Of a DNA stretch of 62,000 nucleotides, positions 25,001 to 33,499 are shown one piece after another. The first letter of the stretch is position 1, and each line of letters begins with the position of its first letter. The notes under the pieces were generated by a model. It searched no databases and was not told where the DNA came from. It was given only the letters and a program-made list of their open reading frames with translations. The translations under genes and the position numbers were made by a program. The stretch is from Symbiodinium natans. Taxonomy: Eukaryota > Sar > Dinophyceae > Suessiales > Symbiodiniaceae. The stretch lies in contig CAJNDS010000005.1 in assembly GCA_905221605.1 (NCBI GenBank), positions 1 through 62,000 on the forward strand, written 5' to 3'.

Positions 25001-25440
25001 ACTTTATAGTCCTGTGGCAAACAGACAGCAACTCCTCCAGAGTGTCCAGATTCCTTCCAAATAGCGAGAGAGGCAATCGTATTTATTCTGGCTGTTGCCT
25101 GTCTGAATCGGTGTAAACAGGCAGCATTCCATTTGGTTTCCTGCAAAAGCACGGGCGTTTGGTGAGCCAACGCACCAATGGTACGAAGCTTGGCAAGGCC
25201 AATAGTGTCGAAGGTACACAGCGAGGTAACGTTCCAACTAACGACAGCCTGCAGCTTGCACGGCTCCTTTGGGATCGTGTCGAAGTAAGGAACAAGCCTG
25301 TCAGCTATGAGATTCAGTGCAAGTTCAAGCTCTTCTGATCTGACACGTGCGCGATGTCTACGACAAGCAACATAGGCATTGAGGTGATCAAGGAAGGTCG
25401 TAGACCTTGCCTTGATCACCACGTCACGAATCGTCGTCAT
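19069..25440 (-). CDS. LINE ORF2: endonuclease, reverse transcriptase, RNase H and polymerase-like C-terminus
   Basis: 2123 aa from the ATG at 25440 (the frame is open from 25476, +12 codons; residue numbers use that longer count). AP-like endonuclease ~76-300: WN at 81-82, QETKW with E113, GGDFNA with D217, SHLDH with D258, and a GGHH histidine ~286. Reverse transcriptase ~555-800: SPGPDG, SDFAKAFE (D690), YMDD (781-784). Zinc-finger-like cysteines ~1271-1304, then a C-x2-C-x8-H-x4-C knuckle (1359-1376), usual after LINE RTs. RNase H ~1592-1728 with FDGS (D1597), AE (E1640), GD (D1668), ADH (D1719). After it come ~400 residues with EIDMKGAHYTLL (D1857), a Lys-rich helix, an NRNWATFALEAAE helix and LWVHDGVYV (D2006), recalling motifs A, B and C of family-A/TV-Pol polymerases. 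All core catalytic residues are present. Confidence 0.9.
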   Translation of the reverse strand: MTTIRDVVIKARSTTFLDHLNAYVACRRHRARVRSEELELALNLIADRLVPYFDTIPKEPCKLQAVVSWNVTSLCTFDTIGLAKLRTIGALAHQTPVLLQETKWNAACLHRFRQATARINTIASLAIWKESGHSGGVAVCLPQDYKVVETVDLVPGFALAVLVRFRSVCYWLLSVYWHPDQWGKLFPALSAFVKDATHVVVLGGDFNAVNQQKEGEYAHLLAQGDMIECKSDRPTFEQGSTCSHLDHYLISSSLYLSAKICSVSWKHKKVTGGHHLVKIRFRPKHKLDKDVPAIPVRTVPAAAFSVPPATTDLPGIEAAETSPSHLLLRKLINCTKARLIEEQNKGQKLCPSDALVAQKATCFLWHANLRAQAGNSIAALIRKLVRLLNRSTGATVGVNASTVTSLARHITIPPFTPSGNGSAELPRHWLQEALNRLHLGAELKTAPSPSLRSLVAQRDLQVDKSKIKWQAFRKICPRIIDSQQVRSENGQLITSMSQFDAALRATRAFWHHFPCQYDNQWDKLLQPYAQRAPFVPADLPDESIIFKAIITTKDSSPGPDGVPYAFYRQNPSYFANLLGDHMWEMCLSQADHPLQALVFIPKADKGAYADNYRPLDMPDTCDRIIDSAIYAVLAESFKDSLHPAQALLNHFKEPQANYAQMQHYLELKDAQYTVMLSDFAKAFERVNPWWVLQCLAARAAPAWIKAYVIHLMFGRRTQHKVQGFLLEPISIHQGLAMGRATSVVLFCLALDPLIWALHDISSFIRLTAYMDDNSAASKGLHWVEKAQRTFEPAHSAGLQVLRHQCFQAGFISLQVLPGDVRACIAQFGVAWIESKQLPPSNTLTIGGPSLHQALCLLLQQNIYSLDQAMRMSLTRLDVRHGLLLVSGSKCYVLSSDMLLCMCTQQQNFQALLACIIASPCKCKCKTSILTNKPFKTADILLLDMTPWGSKIIAETATMLGFILRGRMSKYEWEQATSIDEIHWVGQRKMSDVSLRMLILDKALCNMLRRNKQALSLTASMPARIQFHTAFIASCPLFCNSLYAFTKRHMLKALAIASSTILRRPWIQAKHMAGVFDFIKAPRAMDPEIGAILSKVGLLLRWRGKWALNVILHDLENAHAANLPFYHSLLVQARQAIQKSVSLGDSPIIEQFKSKCHDALSAALPRVSPHSGGRKLKQAQIALRAVLRNAACVQAQGYLRQKVANHAHERQLCAILLALNLPPKNVASDVTRCYALRWAIVEEADAYFVYRQYASRDEQCRVCLRKQTGKELWYDNGFGSMPVCKLCHLNQSCPDDLAHAISCMLPCCDVNQAPLLQCAAMPGAPARTITYRAAIPNEHQCTFIQSHCLLCGLGANTTEHWLTACVVTKASLFIVLVTLGYAGTASFDSLCHTALPKINVEGGIDKKFCAVLLAWIATIRRYTMEQQCTWHPGWCETPQRAKHISHIPKLASRLWNTIPRMLLPKALPAWWVDTERCKPCCNDGGLHIEVKHPLSALIKASAQGVTVSPRNANIGDVLATLDAQHYLLAPMYQQTLGVPNVALWPKMCHCGNLHLKVTALRPIPAGTPLIVELKPVKDTHLVAQFDGSCHVQEGIGGAGGIVWSPGPVPVILETIAIPLQPCPDSMFAEICAADATLDKALSLAASNHIREVILQGDCINIVKHFAGALRLHREDLVRKLDNMWQKLTHTPITVHWSYVPRVGNKVADHLAGIAAISLRYEAPLHEDVFFDSGEGQPHMQINTECFPPILLPSKQWHLQAIQDLHSGAETISLEAPPLWNPELLLRFCLYNRIKPPPELDTTWPGLVQYRRPSLHPQGRYYAIRHWQTSKRLTRFLAIGPNAIEIDMKGAHYTLLRLLTCHSPTHPPLPTLLEARELFSSHLARAPKAQTVQTKHLLQRAVGMDSNAFLRHVYEGSIAAYAIPPALASFLAHLVQAKATLQVMIQQGIPFYQPDARVNNRNWATFALEAAESFVMRKGLAAMLPYCAGTVLWVHDGVYVKNRNAVSPFIEGATEALVQLIQVGQHCHPQVTPNQEFANLQDVFAITTTKSEFNAAVDALNAAGIACHSPALPKRPKATTNRVSKRLILEVQDILEVERQRDDKRRRVDVTAVPRRGLWVTPPSL
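25437..25440 (-). promoter_or_regulatory. ATGA stop/start overlap between ORF1 and ORF2
   Basis: On the minus strand the ORF1 TGA (25439-25437) and the ORF2 ATG (25440-25438) overlap as ATGA. ORF2 is in the -1 frame. Such overlaps support termination-reinitiation in several known LINEs, and the arrangement suggests the same here. A -1 frameshift upstream is an alternative because the ORF2 frame is open for 12 more codons. Confidence 0.7.
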
Positions 25441-27464
25441 AGGGGCAAAGGGTCCCGATGGACCCCATAGAAGCAATGGTAGACAGCAGGTTGCCGATCG
25501 TAGACATAAATGCGCAGTGCCTTTTCTTGGGTGGGAATTGTGGAGGGGATGTTGTTGTGGGTGACAGTCTGTTGATGCACCGTACCTTGCTTATATGTGG
25601 TGTAATGTGCGCCTCGTGCATCAATACCAATATACACAGCCTGTCGACACGGTAGAGCAAGCTTAGCAAAGCAAGAGAAGTCGCGCAAGACCTCGCTAAG
25701 CCAGGCTTCGTTCGAGTTGCAATCTGAAGCAAAGGCTTTACTGGTATAATTCTCAGCAAAGTATGGGGTTAAGAAGAGCGCAAAGAGTTCCCTTTGCCCA
25801 AGGTAAGGGGAACAGAGGATAGTATGGCCGTGCAAATGCAAGGCAGCTTCGTTACCCTCAAATATCAGACAAGGCGTAGGTAGCTGGCTGTTCTCTTCGA
25901 TTACTTTGTGAAGGAAGGTGCCAGGGCTGGCTCCTCTTCGTTCAATGTCAACGACCTCAATGATCGATGCTTGGGTAAGCGCATGCACAGTATCACGAGC
26001 CTGGGAAGCATTGAGCATTGCTAAGGCACATTGATCATCTTGTTCGACATATAGGAAGAAGTCGACTGGCGGAGACTTCTTGCGGGCGTTGGCATCTTTC
26101 AAGTGCTGCACATAGAGAGTATTTTGCTGTCCCTTTACAAGGAGGAATTGAGGGATGAACTCGTCTCTATACGCGACAAACTCAAGATGCAACGCTTTGA
26201 GAAAGCTGATCAGGCACCACCCTTGTGCAGGGAAGTCAAGAAAATGTAAGGCAAACTTGGCACCGAGATTCGCAACAGTCTCTCTGCACAAATTGGCCAT
26301 GACATTGCGTCTCGATCCACACAAAAGTTGTAATTGAGGGTCGACAATTTGCAAGACACGCTGGATGGCCGATGGGATCCCTTTTTCTTGCAATAAGTCT
26401 TGCGTTTGATGGAATCGAGTTTCCGTCACAAAGGAAATTCCTCTAGGAATGCCGGACGCGCTCACTCTAATGCCTTGGAATTTACCTTGGCCGGGGGTAT
26501 ACTCCAGAACAACAGGTTTATTGACAATTAAACCTTGTTTGAGCCAGCCAACAGCATTAAGTTCATCGCATGGAAAAGGCGCATGAAACTTATGCGAAAA
26601 CTTGTCTTGTAGCTTAACAGCTGTAGTAGCAGCAAGAACTTGTTGGCCATAGCTAGGCCAGTATTGGAGAAACTGTGAGAGGGGAAGCGGCTTCCAATGA
26701 CTGTCGGGGTTTTCATTCAGTAACTCTCGAAGGGATGCGTGTTTGATCGCAGCTTTGAGAGCACCAGGGTAGAAGCAGTTCCCAACAATGGAAGCAATAC
26801 ACATATCATTAATGTGTTCTTCCACATCTGCAAGCCAGATATCGAGCTCAGCATCTCTCAACATTTCCTTGTAGTGAGCAACCCTGAAGGGAGGAATGCC
26901 ACTATCACCGATAAGGAAAGCATTTTCTGCACGGAGAAGTTCGTAATTAGCTTCAGCAAAGCGATCCATTGCTGCAAGGCTTGGGACGTCCGCTTGAAGA
27001 GAAAGCTTCTGAACATCTGTTACAAAGCGCAGGCCAATGGGTCCATCAGGAACAAATTTTTCCCATTGTAGATTTGGAACCCCATTGGAGGTATTAGCCG
27101 CTTGTGAGAATTGCCTCTGGAAGGCTTCAGCTCCGCCGAAGCTGGGTACATGGTAAAGAAGGGCAGAGGGGTGGTAAAAGTATGCAGCCAATCGAAGCCC
27201 CCTCTCGCGATCAAAGCGTTTGGGACGAAGCCAAGGCTTGAGCTTTTCGCCAGGGGGTTTTATTCCGCACATGTGTTCCGCAACAGGACGCCATCCTTGG
27301 AACCACGGAGTGGGGCGATTGCTGAAGGTGCCAATTTGCCCATATCTAGTAAAGAATTTTCTTTTCCTTTCAACATGGCCGAATGTAGCTCCAGCAATAT
27401 GATGGCAGCAACAATCACGTATTCCGAAGATCTGCTGAATGAAGCCCTGGTGGATGGGCTTCAT
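25437..27464 (-). CDS. LINE ORF1 protein (unrecognised)
   Basis: 675 aa from the first ATG at 27464; the frame is open from a TTG at 27536. Immediately upstream of ORF2, and its TGA stop overlaps the ORF2 start as ATGA. I see no CCHC knuckle, RRM or coiled coil typical of known LINE ORF1s. The protein is rich in aromatic and Cys/His residues and of mixed alpha/beta character. Near its C-terminus VYIGIDARGAHYTTY looks like the first beta-hairpin of an RNase H/RuvC-like fold and shares GAHYT with the C-terminal domain of ORF2. It probably acts in RNP formation, by position only. Confidence 0.7.
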   Translation of the reverse strand: MKPIHQGFIQQIFGIRDCCCHHIAGATFGHVERKRKFFTRYGQIGTFSNRPTPWFQGWRPVAEHMCGIKPPGEKLKPWLRPKRFDRERGLRLAAYFYHPSALLYHVPSFGGAEAFQRQFSQAANTSNGVPNLQWEKFVPDGPIGLRFVTDVQKLSLQADVPSLAAMDRFAEANYELLRAENAFLIGDSGIPPFRVAHYKEMLRDAELDIWLADVEEHINDMCIASIVGNCFYPGALKAAIKHASLRELLNENPDSHWKPLPLSQFLQYWPSYGQQVLAATTAVKLQDKFSHKFHAPFPCDELNAVGWLKQGLIVNKPVVLEYTPGQGKFQGIRVSASGIPRGISFVTETRFHQTQDLLQEKGIPSAIQRVLQIVDPQLQLLCGSRRNVMANLCRETVANLGAKFALHFLDFPAQGWCLISFLKALHLEFVAYRDEFIPQFLLVKGQQNTLYVQHLKDANARKKSPPVDFFLYVEQDDQCALAMLNASQARDTVHALTQASIIEVVDIERRGASPGTFLHKVIEENSQLPTPCLIFEGNEAALHLHGHTILCSPYLGQRELFALFLTPYFAENYTSKAFASDCNSNEAWLSEVLRDFSCFAKLALPCRQAVYIGIDARGAHYTTYKQGTVHQQTVTHNNIPSTIPTQEKALRIYVYDRQPAVYHCFYGVHRDPLPL

Positions 27465-27609
27465 AGACCCAGCATTTTCAAGGAAGATGTGCACGCACTG
27501 AAGGATACTGGGTTCAATGCTTTGGAATGCAAGCAAAATCGCGTATAAGACAAGCGTGTGTTGCGAGCGGTCTTATTCCCCCGGCGTAAGCTGGAAGAGC
27601 TCCCCTGCC

Positions 27610-28574
27610 TCGAATCGGGGTATCGCAAACCTGCGAAGTGAATGCATCAAAGTCCTCTTGGCAGAAGCAAAGCCGCACCTGACGGACCTGCCACTACCGT
27701 ATCATGAGCTGGGCCCCACGATGAAACTTGTGCTGGACATGTGGCTCCCTCACCTGCCACTTGAGCGCCTAGTTGACATGCTGGGCTACCAGTTCTTAGC
27801 CATGGCCTCTAAGGCAGAAATTGAGGAGGAGCCTTCGGAGCAATACCATTACCCAGAGCAAGCAGCAGTAAAGCGTGCCGGCACACCTGTGGCGGTCAAG
27901 CCAGGCAATCATACCTGGCCGATCTGCCTGCCCACCGAGTCTGTCCAAAGGCGTCAGTCATCCTTCTCACACCTGAGTTAATTGATGTCCCTGAATGTGC
28001 AGCAGTGCATCCCAAAGCGGGGTGGAAGCTCCACCGGGCAGCACCTCGAGCTGGCTCTTGGTAGCGTGTGTTGGTTCACGAAATGGCTGTGCTGCTCATC
28101 TGTCAGGAGCAGGGCAATGGTGAGATTGACTGGCTGCATTGCTTTGCTCTCGCCCGGGCCGGTGCGGAGCTTTTTAGGGGATAGGAGCTTAATGAACACA
28201 CACCGCCCTCTCGCAGGGCAACCAGCAAGGCGGTACCTTTGGCGGGGACTTTGCCAGTAACCGCAAACCAAAGTCTACTCCATGCCCAAGGAGCGGCAGC
28301 ATGTCGCATTAGGAATTCCGATGGAAGACTCACCTCTTGATGCCATTCGGCAGCCACACTGGCTACCGGGTTTTCTCACGGACCTCGTGCTTGTTCTGAT
28401 CATCGGATTGGTTGTTAAAGGGCATTGGCACGATTTGTGGGCCCAGTTGATTCATCCGGAGGTTTGCCAAGTTTTCAGGGGCAAGCATGAAACGCAAACT
28501 GACCAACCAGCCGGAGGCCCAGGGTCCACGAATCCCTTGAATGCTACTGACCGGCGTGTTAGCGACGCTACCAG
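27610..28574 (+). pseudogene. Degraded coding segment upstream of the helicase
   Basis: The frame ending at 27981 carries a protein-like run (LRSECIKVLLAEAKPHLTD and an acidic AEIEEEPSEQ stretch). After a frame change the text continues (ILLTPELIDVPE...) through in-frame stops near 28060 and 28180. The region 28320-28500 has another protein-like frame with a hydrophobic stretch. Function not recognised; the frameshifts and stops mark decay. Confidence 0.4.
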
Positions 28575-30536
28575 ATGCTCCGCTGCCCAGCCAAGAGGAC
28601 ACCCGGACTCCTGCGCTGTGGCATGCGGAGTGTCTGCGCCTGCCCCCTTGACTCGTTGAGCAATGAACACGACCCGCGGAATCGAGCAAGTATTTTTGCG
28701 CTCGCGGTGGGCCCCACCTTCCTGGCGTGTCTCGGCGACACCTTTTGGGGAGCTGATGGCCATCTGGCGGCGCTGCTGGGAGCTTGCTCCTACGGTTTGC
28801 CTGCAAATCGCACCTCCGTATTCATTACTGGAGCGCCTGGCAGTGGCAAAACGCGCTCATGTGCTTTTCTCGGAGTGCTTGTGGCTTGCCTGACGAGTCG
28901 ACTTACCCTATACACTGCTCATGGCAACGAGTCGGTCCGGGCCTATGTCGAGACGGTGGATAGGTTAACGTCAGCCAGCAATGACTTTGTTCGCAATCGC
29001 ATCACTCGCATACCGGGCAACAAGGAGAAGGATACTTACAAGCTCCCCTTTGACGCGCATGATGTGAATCGAGGGCTACTTGTAGCCACGACACACGGGA
29101 CGATCGTGGCACGGCTCAGCTTCCCTTACTCGTTGCTCATTAATCGCCTAAAGGATGTGGAGCTGCTGCTCCGAGATGAAGCACAGCAACTGGGCACACC
29201 AGGCTCCAATACCATTCTGACGCACATCAAGCATGCACTTGACGTCATGATCGGTGATCACAGACAGCCTGCAGGAGGGTCCCGACCCAACTACCACTAT
29301 GTCACTGAACTGTTGGAGCAAAAGACTTGTGGCCTAAATGCGGTCCCTGCGGACCTTTATACGCCGGCCACCTTGCCCGCGGCACTGCTCAGACAGACGG
29401 CCAAAAATGCAGGGCCGTGGAAAACGGGACAATCCGAGATGCCTTCTTGGGGCAAGCCCAACTCGGGCTCGGGCTTTTCCGATGTCTTATTTTCACCGGT
29501 TTCCATGCTAGAGTCGATCCTTTGCATGAGTATCGTCAAGCCGAAACAAGCAGAGACAGTCATGCAGGCCGCCGGGCTCAAGGCCATTGTCGGACCGGCC
29601 GTCAATCTCTCGCTCTGTTCCTCCATGCGCCTGCCCCCAGAGATTGCTGCCATCCTGTATGCATGTCGGTATTCGGAGGCCTGTATTTTCGAGCTGAGGG
29701 GCCGAGCTCCCTACCTTCGCATGCCGCCAGGTCCCACGGTGCAGCATCTGCTCGAGCGGCCTCTGCGTAGCCCTGCTGGCAGGTGGATGGAGACCTGTAG
29801 ATGGGTACGGGTGCCTGCCCAGGATGAGACCCAAACCAAGTCAGGCAACAGCTATGACCTCAGCAGGGTGCTGGCGGACATTGTGCTTACCTTTGGGCAC
29901 CAGGTGTACCCGGGGTCGCCCATTGGGTTAGTCTCCCAGTATGCCAAAATTGTGGTCCAAATGAAGTTCATGCTGCAAAAAAGTGTCCCGGCGGAGCAGC
30001 TAGGAGGAGACCATATGAGCCTCATGGAGGCATGTCAAACCGCGGAGGACTTCCCGTTGACTGGTCCGCCTAACACATGGAGTCTTGTAGCATTTAGAAC
30101 CTTCCTTATGAAACACATTGCGGCTCTGAAACGCTTCTTCAGCGCTATCACCACCGCCTGCTCCACTGGCCCCACTCATGGTGTCTGTGTTTTCGTCACA
30201 TGTCGAGCCTCCGGTTTCCTGTTCAACAGCGAGGCGGGCTTTGCCCGGGCCACCTCCTCCTTCACTAGGGGGTTGGGGCCGCTGGTCTTTGTTGCACCGC
30301 ATTACTCCGATGGAATAGGCGCATGCTTCCAAATGGCGGCCTGTGCCACGGGGGGACTCCTTGATTGCTCCGACTACAAGCCAGCCTGTGGAGCATGGAT
30401 GGCCCTGGCATTGCAATGGAATCACACAAGCAAGCCTTCAGGGAACGGAAGGTGGCAAGCATTGTGTTGCCCGTTGAGCGCAAGGTTGGGCTGGACCTCT
30501 TCGGTACGCCACCCCTGGACCAGGCGTGGGCACTGA
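28575..30536 (+). CDS. SF1 (Upf1-like) P-loop helicase-like protein, element-associated
   Basis: 653-codon frame. Motif I GAPGSGKT (86-93), motif II DEAQ (201-204), motif III GDHRQPAGG (227-235), SSMRLPPEI (349-357) in the place of the YRMHP motif, LVSQYAKIVVQMKF (452-465) in the place of motif IV, and FNSEAGFARATSSFTR (550-565) where Upf1-like enzymes have their motif VI arginine finger. The order and spacing fit SF1B RNA/DNA helicases. The RxNVALTRA core is replaced by EAGFARATS, so activity is doubtful. The last ~35 codons run into unrelated frame; true coding probably shifts frame near 30420. The ATG may not be the original start because protein-like sequence precedes it. Confidence 0.6.
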   Translation: MLRCPAKRTPGLLRCGMRSVCACPLDSLSNEHDPRNRASIFALAVGPTFLACLGDTFWGADGHLAALLGACSYGLPANRTSVFITGAPGSGKTRSCAFLGVLVACLTSRLTLYTAHGNESVRAYVETVDRLTSASNDFVRNRITRIPGNKEKDTYKLPFDAHDVNRGLLVATTHGTIVARLSFPYSLLINRLKDVELLLRDEAQQLGTPGSNTILTHIKHALDVMIGDHRQPAGGSRPNYHYVTELLEQKTCGLNAVPADLYTPATLPAALLRQTAKNAGPWKTGQSEMPSWGKPNSGSGFSDVLFSPVSMLESILCMSIVKPKQAETVMQAAGLKAIVGPAVNLSLCSSMRLPPEIAAILYACRYSEACIFELRGRAPYLRMPPGPTVQHLLERPLRSPAGRWMETCRWVRVPAQDETQTKSGNSYDLSRVLADIVLTFGHQVYPGSPIGLVSQYAKIVVQMKFMLQKSVPAEQLGGDHMSLMEACQTAEDFPLTGPPNTWSLVAFRTFLMKHIAALKRFFSAITTACSTGPTHGVCVFVTCRASGFLFNSEAGFARATSSFTRGLGPLVFVAPHYSDGIGACFQMAACATGGLLDCSDYKPACGAWMALALQWNHTSKPSGNGRWQALCCPLSARLGWTSSVRHPWTRRGH

Positions 30537-30840
30537 AGGCTACTTGGAAAGAGACACGCGAGGTCCTTTACCGAACGCTTCGGACCGAAGGCTGGGAATC
30601 TCCCTCCTACACGTCCAACTCCTACTCTGGCACGATCGCCAGTCTGCAAGCACGTGGCTTCGTCCTGGAGCCCCTGCCCAGTGCAGTGTACTGTGTCCCC
30701 TTTCAACCGGTGCGGGAAGGGGACGGGGTGGCTAAATACCTCACCTATTTGCTAGGGGATACGAAAATTAGGATGCCGCCCAAACGCGGACCTGCTCGGC
30801 ACACGGACCCGGCTTTTGAGCATAAGGCCGGGATCCAGCA
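30422..30840 (+). pseudogene. Frameshifted continuation of the helicase protein
   Basis: The frame opening at 30365 overlaps the helicase end and reads ESHKQAFRERKVASIVL..., with LDLFGTPPLDQAW and TWKETREVLYRTL, protein-like and following on from the helicase text. I infer a frameshift at about 30420. No domain recognised. Confidence 0.4.
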
Positions 30841-31689
30841 AGCCCCCCAAGGCCTTCGCTCCTGCCCGTTCGAACGGGCAAATTTGATTCTGACACTGCG
30901 ACTGATGTGGACTCTCCGGGAAACAGCCCTGTGCCCGCGGGTAGTACCAGCCTCGATGAGGGGGTTGTCTCAGAAGTGGTTGCAACGACACCAAAGCAAT
31001 TTTTTCCTGTTCCGGGCGAATCTACGGCAGGGCCGCCTCGTGGCGGGAGATGGACCACGCCATGGACCAGGCCTGGGCCCAAGGCTGCTCCGGTCAGCCC
31101 GCCGCCGCATCCCAGTCGTGATGTGTCCCGCACCCCTTGTGGCACTCCCAGGAGGGCCGGCGAGCTGGTGTGCCGGAACCCTGGCACGCAGGCAACCATC
31201 GCAGACCCTCAGTTGGCCGCTTGTTCCACCTCTGTGGAAACTAGTGTGACGACTCCTGCTAATGGAGGCGATCTGGCGTTGGGAGGAGGCGGTACCCCAT
31301 CGGCCCCTCCCCGCCGTAGCGGCAACATTAGGGACCCACCGCCGGAAGTACGTCGTCCTCCTAGCCCCAGAACCCGGCCACCACGTACTGCATCTCCGGA
31401 GCGAGCCAGAAACGTCGATGCATCTCGGTCCCCTTCGCCAAGCCCCCGAAGGACCCACCTGGACCAGCAGAGCCTATCGCAGATCTCCCCCTGGCTTGGC
31501 CCCCATCGCTGCTCGGCAGGTGCCCATTGCCCATGTCCGCAAGGAAAGTCGGCCCCTCGCACAGGATCACGACGGGCCGCTGGAACCGCCAAAATCCAAG
31601 CCGAGAGGGCCAAGCGAACCCAGCACCACTCGCGATCCCAGCATCTCAGCCAATACGCCCCCAATGCAGGGCAAAACAACATCGGTCTG
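30841..31689 (+). other. Pro/Arg/Ser-rich low-complexity region
   Basis: All three + frames are open for long stretches and dominated by Pro, Arg, Gly and Ser. It may be a disordered linker of the element, but no frame can be preferred. Confidence 0.3.
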
Positions 31690-33422
31690 TGGGCTCATGT
31701 GGCGTGCACTCCAAACAGGACATCACTTTGGGAAGAATGTCAAGCCTAGACCCTACATGAGCCTGCGTGACTCGAATCATCTCACGACGCATTGCCAGCA
31801 GCTTCGTGCATACAGGACCTATGAAGAGTTGTTAAATGGCTTACCGCACCAGCTGCAGGATTCGGACGCGTTGATACAAATCGCAGACACCCTTCTTCAT
31901 CTGCCTGAGACTTTCCCGGCGTCTTATCTGAAGGTCTACGACCCCATCATTGCGCAATGCCTTCGATTGTCGGGAGCGCTGCAACATGTTGACCTTGCGA
32001 ATATGTTGGCATGCCCGGTTCCGCAGTTAGATAAAGCAAGTCCCTGGTAGGGTATGGTTTCCTGACCACTGCCCAGTATATTGCGGATCTTTTCTTCGCG
32101 GTGGCGGATATGCCGAGCGTCATCAACGCCAGCTTTCCGGCCATGATGTGCTACTCTGACCCGGATTATTGGCTGGGTGCGCTCCTGCTCGCATTTGAGT
32201 CCCACCAAAAAGGCCCCCTGGAGCGCACTGCCGGCCCATTGTTGTGGGCTTTCCCGAATCCGACCACAGGATTACTGACCTCCAGGTCAATGTGCCGCCA
32301 GCGGCCATGGTGGCTTTCCTTGCCGGCCGCGCTTATCGGCTGCCCACATGCCCTACAACCAAGTACACGGTGGACCCGAGTAGCGGACTCCCTCAGGTCA
32401 GTGGGCAGGTGTCCCAGGAGGCCTTGCAGGCATGGGCGGAGGCCGCCAAACACACGGATATGGAGGCGGCCAGGCTCGCACAGCAGCCTAGCCTGAATGC
32501 GTTCCTTGGAATTTCGCTGCAGGGCTCACAAACGCTTGGGCAGCGCCAATACCAAGAGTTTAAGCCGGAGTTGCCCCCTGCCCATTTTCTTGAGGCCATC
32601 AGGCTCGCCCTAGCAGCCTCGGTGGCCAATCAGAACATTGAGCACTTTTGGTCCGTCTTTAACCTGGAATGGCCCGACACCACTGCTCGGATGGCTGTTT
32701 TCCTCCGGCGTGTGCTGCCCTTGGAAAGCCTACTTGCCTCGCCCCGTGGCGAAACCGCGGGTGTGAACGAGGTCCAAACCTCGCCGGATGTGTACAGTGT
32801 CTCTTCCGGCACGGAACCTGTGTCTCCCGCATCGATGGAGGACCTGGCAGAGGAAGCGGACGAACCAGAGGCGCAGGTGCACGATTGGCGTTTCTCTGAA
32901 CTGCGAACTACTGACCTTGCGGCCTTGCGAGAAGTGGACGTTGCTGCTCCTTTTCGGCTGCCGGTCATTGACGATGAGCATTGGAAAGGGCTCAGCACAA
33001 CACCTAATCGGCACGGACCCCAACGTTCCAGGAATGCGTGGTATGATGCTGCCACTGCTCATTGGGCTGCCCTCAAGGGGCTCGCAAGATCTAAGCATCC
33101 AACTAAGCAGCAACTCAACAGCTTCTGGTTCAAGCTGTACTGCCGTGGCACTCCCAAGGAGCCCAACCCCTCGGCCCTCGCGGCCGCGCTTACCACCTTC
33201 CCCTTTCAGTATCGGGACGAAGGTGTGGTGCAATATCGGCAAATACAGGATGCCATCCGGACGATGTGGCAAGCAGCCCAAGCCTCAATGAAACGGCACA
33301 TAGGGGGCTCTGAGTGGGGGGTTAGCGAGGAGGAGTTGCCACAAGTATCAGGAGGACGGGCCCATACTGTCTCTGCAGGCCACCGCCCACGACGCCCTGA
33401 CTGGGAAGGCACTTGGCAATAA
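31690..33422 (+). pseudogene. Unrecognised element ORF broken by two frameshifts
   Basis: Protein-like text runs through three frames in order: up to 32050 (YEELLNGLPHQLQDSDALIQ), then 32055-32270 (GYGFLTTAQYIADLFFAV), then 32244-33422 (PESDHRITDLQVNVPPAAM onward, 392 codons). The last part is acidic in the middle and helical at the end (QYRQIQDAIRTMWQAAQAS). No domain recognised. Either one gene with two indels or unrecognised short introns. Confidence 0.4.
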
Positions 33423-33499
33423 TCCCTCACACCCGCCTGATTGCATGGGTGGGACCACTGGACTGTATTATCTGAATCGGTAGCTGTCGCAACTCAATG

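Larger units (their letters stand above)
18563..27575 (-). mobile_element. Non-LTR retrotransposon (LINE), two or three ORFs
   Basis: Minus-strand order is ORF1 (27464-25437), ORF2 (25440-19069) with endonuclease, RT and RNase H, and a possible small ORF3 (18976-18563). This is the layout of an RNase H-bearing LINE, and ORF2 is uninterrupted over more than 6 kb, so the copy is young or active. The 5' limit is set by an in-frame stop at 27575-27573. The 3' limit is uncertain: no poly(A), terminal repeat or target-site duplication was found. Confidence 0.85.
27600..33430 (+). mobile_element. Decayed coding element with an SF1 helicase (unclassified)
   Basis: A run of protein-like segments on + that change frame and hit stops: 27610-28574, helicase 28575-30440, 30422-30840, and 31690-33422. 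No RT, integrase or transposase was seen inside it. It sits between a LINE and DIRS-like DNA and reads as one decaying multi-domain element or captured gene. Boundaries are inferred. Confidence 0.35.

Noticed and set aside
32730-33281. Long minus and alternate-frame ORFs over 32.6-33.3 kb
   Set aside because: Shadows of the 392-codon + frame; composition not protein-like.
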